A stretch of 64,000 bases of DNA from Leguminivora glycinivorella (Eukaryota; Arthropoda; Insecta; Lepidoptera; Tortricidae). The notes under the pieces were generated by a model. That model searched no databases. It was given only the letters and a program-made list of their open reading frames with translations, and was not told the DNA's origin. Positions 61,741 to 64,000 of this stretch are shown in pieces (positions within the stretch are counted from its first letter, which is position 1; every line of letters begins with the position of its first letter). The translations under genes and the position numbers were made by a program. Location of the stretch: the NCBI RefSeq assembly GCF_023078275.1, contig NC_062974.1, forward strand, positions 23,489,119 to 23,553,118. The letters are read 5' to 3'.

Positions 61741-62556
61741 ATTTCGTGCAGTAAGTAAAAAAGTAAAAAGTAAGTATTATTAAACAGAAAAACTATGGGT
61801 CTTATTTGACGCAGGTATGAAAAAAGGCCCATGCCGCCCATGTGTCCACATGTTCACAACCTTCGATACCCAAGAAGTAGCGTTGCGGAAATAGAGATGG
61901 ATCGGATATAATCTAAATAATTATCACAAAAATTGATATTGAAAGCATATAAATACTTATCACAAAAATTGATGATGGAATTCATGAACACAAAGTTATA
62001 AAACTTAAGAAGCGAGCGATGGGCCTTATTTAGAGAAGTAACTATTTAGGGCATTTTGTGATTCTATGTCTGCGAAGAAAATATACAAAACGGCATGATT
62101 GATAAAACTTAGAAGAAATATAAGCACTGGGCCTTATTAAGGGCAGGTACTGGTACCAACCTGAACAAACTATGTATTACTAAATAAGGCCCATCTTTTT
62201 TTTAAATATTTTAAAACATGACTTAAATTATTAATATTATGTCTGTTTTTATTGTGTGTAAATAAGTACATATGACTAATATAACTACTTACCCCAATTG
62301 GTGTTCGGCAGAATAGTAATAAATAAACAATGATGATCGAATACCAAATTTTCGGCAAAATGGCTGAAAAGACCGAATACCAAATAGTTGCCTAATATTC
62401 GTGGAATCTATCGTAAAATACAGCATAACTTTATAATTGTTACTAGTAAACCAATGACGAGAAAAGTTATGCATGTATAAAATAAACCTATACCTGTATG
62501 CAATTGTTACGTACCTATACTTATAAAAATATGGACTTAGTATTTCCACAGAATAT
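61741..62556. other. No gene seen; recurring aataaggccc word
   Basis: The word aataaggccc or its complement appears at 62021, 62129 and 62183 (and at 60051, 60186, with variants at 61668 and 61821). No gene. Frames of 62-86 codons are AT-rich and unrecognised. Confidence 0.5.
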
Positions 62557-62886
62557 ACAGGGTGTAAACCTAATACGGGCGAACCTCTTAACGGTGGTGA
62601 GTATAGGACGTATAAAATGTAATTAGATAACTTTTACTTAAAATTGAAATATTTTTTTTATCCATACAAATTAATTCGGCCCGCAACGTAATGCAAACAT
62701 ACTCCCGTTAAACGCTCGTTGACAGTTGTCATTGATTGTCATCGCAACCACGTTTACAGTACATTGCTCCTCATTATGGGGTGAAAATTAAGAGTAAATC
62801 AAAAACACCTCTTAATTAATGATAACAATATTGAATTATACGCCTGGTTTCATTTATCGCCCTTATTACGTTTACGCACTGTATAA
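62557..62886. mobile_element. MITE with atacagggtgtaaac ends
   Basis: atacagggtgtaaacctaat and acgggcga at the left face tcgcccttattacgtttacg and cactgtat at the right. Arms of about 28 bp with four mismatches. The interior has gacagttgtcattgattgtc but no coding. Confidence 0.65.
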
Positions 62887-63284
62887 TACAGATTCAAACT
62901 TTCACGATTTTTACACATATTTAAAATTGCAAACGGGACTTAATCGCGTATTTACTATGTTTTAAACACTAACCTCCGACGTTTCAAGGACGGCATTGTC
63001 CCCGTGGTCTCGGAGCAGACTGGTCTTTTTTGGACCACCAATTTTAAATATGAACATATAATAGTGCGTATTTCTAACTAAAAAGTTCGTCAAACACGGT
63101 ATGTCGATATTTCGACGTAGTATATCGATAACTTTTCACATCACTAGATTATCGACATTAGATGTCGAGTATTTCCCATCACTTTATTTCAGTGTACGTA
63201 TATAAAAACTTAGCCCCGCCCCTAAATTTGGTGCGATAGGGACAACTGCAGCTCAGGCGCGAAATCCCGCGTAAAAACTGCAAA
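62887..63284. other. No gene seen
   Basis: Single-copy; near 63095-63170 tatcgata/atgtcga words recur. No feature supported. Confidence 0.4.
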
Positions 63285-63625
63285 AATCGAGGTTCCGCTC
63301 TCGACTGTTTCCTCCTCCAAAACTTAACCAATCGTTACGAAATTTGGAAATCAGAATGACAAGGAAATTATCTGTGTCGGACCGTTTCGTTTTTTTGGAT
63401 AATTGATCTCAGTTTTGAATACCACGCCTTTCTTTCTGGCAAATTCAATTAAGCCGTTTTGGCCAACTTTGAGAGGCTCTAATTCCTTTTAAAACAAAAA
63501 TATCAAAAAAAGCAAAACGGTCCGACACAGATATTGATAATAAAAGTCTGTGTTGAAAAAACCATTGATCTAGCTTCAAAAACCAGAGAGGAAACAGGCG
63601 AGAGCGTTTGTATGGAGAAATGAGG
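63285..63625. mobile_element. Inverted-repeat element
   Basis: ccgctctcgactgtttcctc faces gaggaaacaggcgagagcg; tgtgtcggaccgtttcgttt faces aagcaaaacggtccgacaca. So the two arms pair over much of the length. Familiar as a lepidopteran repeat. Confidence 0.65.
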
Positions 63626-63639
63626 GGTATCGTAGCGTC

Positions 63640-63795
63640 TTAAGGAAAGTAAAGACAGTATTTCATTGCATGTTTGAGAAAAATATATTAATGTTAAAAA
63701 TATATATTAATGTTTAAATTCTGTGCTTTTATTGTAATGTATTCTTTTACTATGGGGTCATTTACCTGAAATAAAATTTTTGAATTGAATTGAAT
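63640..63795 (+). mobile_element. LINE 3' end with (TTGAA)n tail
   Basis: tgcttttattgtaatgtatt, ctgaaataaaatttt then ttgaattgaattgaattg: a polyadenylation signal and a pentamer tail. No coding part. Confidence 0.6.
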
Positions 63796-63870
63796 TGAAA
63801 ATTAAACCATTTTGGTTAACATACCTACTTAATTCATTTTAACATAACGTGGCTAATTATTGAGCTGTGA

Positions 63871-64000
63871 CCAGGCCCCGTAGCCGAATGGCATTTCTGC
63901 GCCGCGAAACGCCACCGAAACGCCGCAGAAATGTAGTCTGGCTCTGTCGCGTATTGACGCAAGAGCGATAGAGATAGATAGAGTTTGTCTGTTTGTCTGT
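63871..64000 (+). mobile_element. Family G MITE, cut by the window end
   Basis: ggccccgtagccgaatggca, gcgccgcgaaacgccaccga, tagtctggctctgtcgcg, gcaagagcgatagagataga. The right arm lies beyond the window or is lost: the last bases turn into a GTTT/GTCT run. Confidence 0.75.

Overview
The window looks like repeat-dense, non-coding nuclear DNA of a ditrysian lepidopteran (moth or butterfly). I infer this from the repeat families: tRNA-derived SINEs whose body reads gtgtgatgagcacagatat, LINE 3' ends of the lepidopteran type, a Helitron-like element beginning atccatactaatattataaa, and two families that carry (GACA)n or (GGAC)n microsatellites between conserved flanks. The species cannot be told from the sequence. 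I find no intact host protein-coding gene, no rRNA gene and no convincing functional tRNA gene. Nearly all the longer open frames fall inside palindromic repeats, microsatellites or retrotransposon debris. The window could be intergenic or inside a very long intron.

Layout. 0-10 kb: inverted-repeat elements (MITEs), one of them split by a LINE tail (5.5-5.9 kb), and a locally duplicated 526-bp unit (6.7-7.5 kb). 10-22 kb: more MITEs, SINEs (13.3, 17.5 kb), a MITE split by a SINE (17.4-17.8 kb), a LINE tail flanked by a 29-bp duplication (20.0 kb), and a three-level nest I>H>B (21.9-22.4 kb). 22-32 kb: LINE 3' ends, a complete SINE (25.5 kb), a frameshifted LINE C-terminus (29.9 kb) and a small open frame broken by one amber codon (31.4-31.6 kb). 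32-44 kb: local duplications, a possible small exon (34.7 kb), copies of families B, F and O, and a 0.7-kb MITE nest (43.1-43.8 kb). 44-54 kb: GC-rich palindromes, a 170-bp pure (CAGA)n array, and a family B element that took an inverted copy of itself (52.1-53.3 kb). 54-64 kb: a LINE C-terminus with tail (55.7-56.2 kb), a perfect 29-bp hairpin, a SINE interrupted by two other elements (60.7-61.4 kb), and a 270-bp segment repeated 1.6 kb apart.

Family letters are mine. A: ~230 bp, (GTCT)n core, AACCCCCGAC end. B: ~565 bp, (GGAC)n core, ends ggaaccct. C: 3' tail of a LINE. D: ~230 bp. E: tRNA-derived SINE. F: ~236 bp retroposon with an ATGT tail. G, H, I, J, K: palindromic MITEs. L: LINE 3' end with oligo-A. 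O: ~450-bp repeat holding RFX-like and NRF1-like motifs. The nested insertions give a relative order of activity: B is younger than H, H younger than I; E is younger than the 17.4-kb MITE; F and a LINE are younger than E; B has inserted into B.
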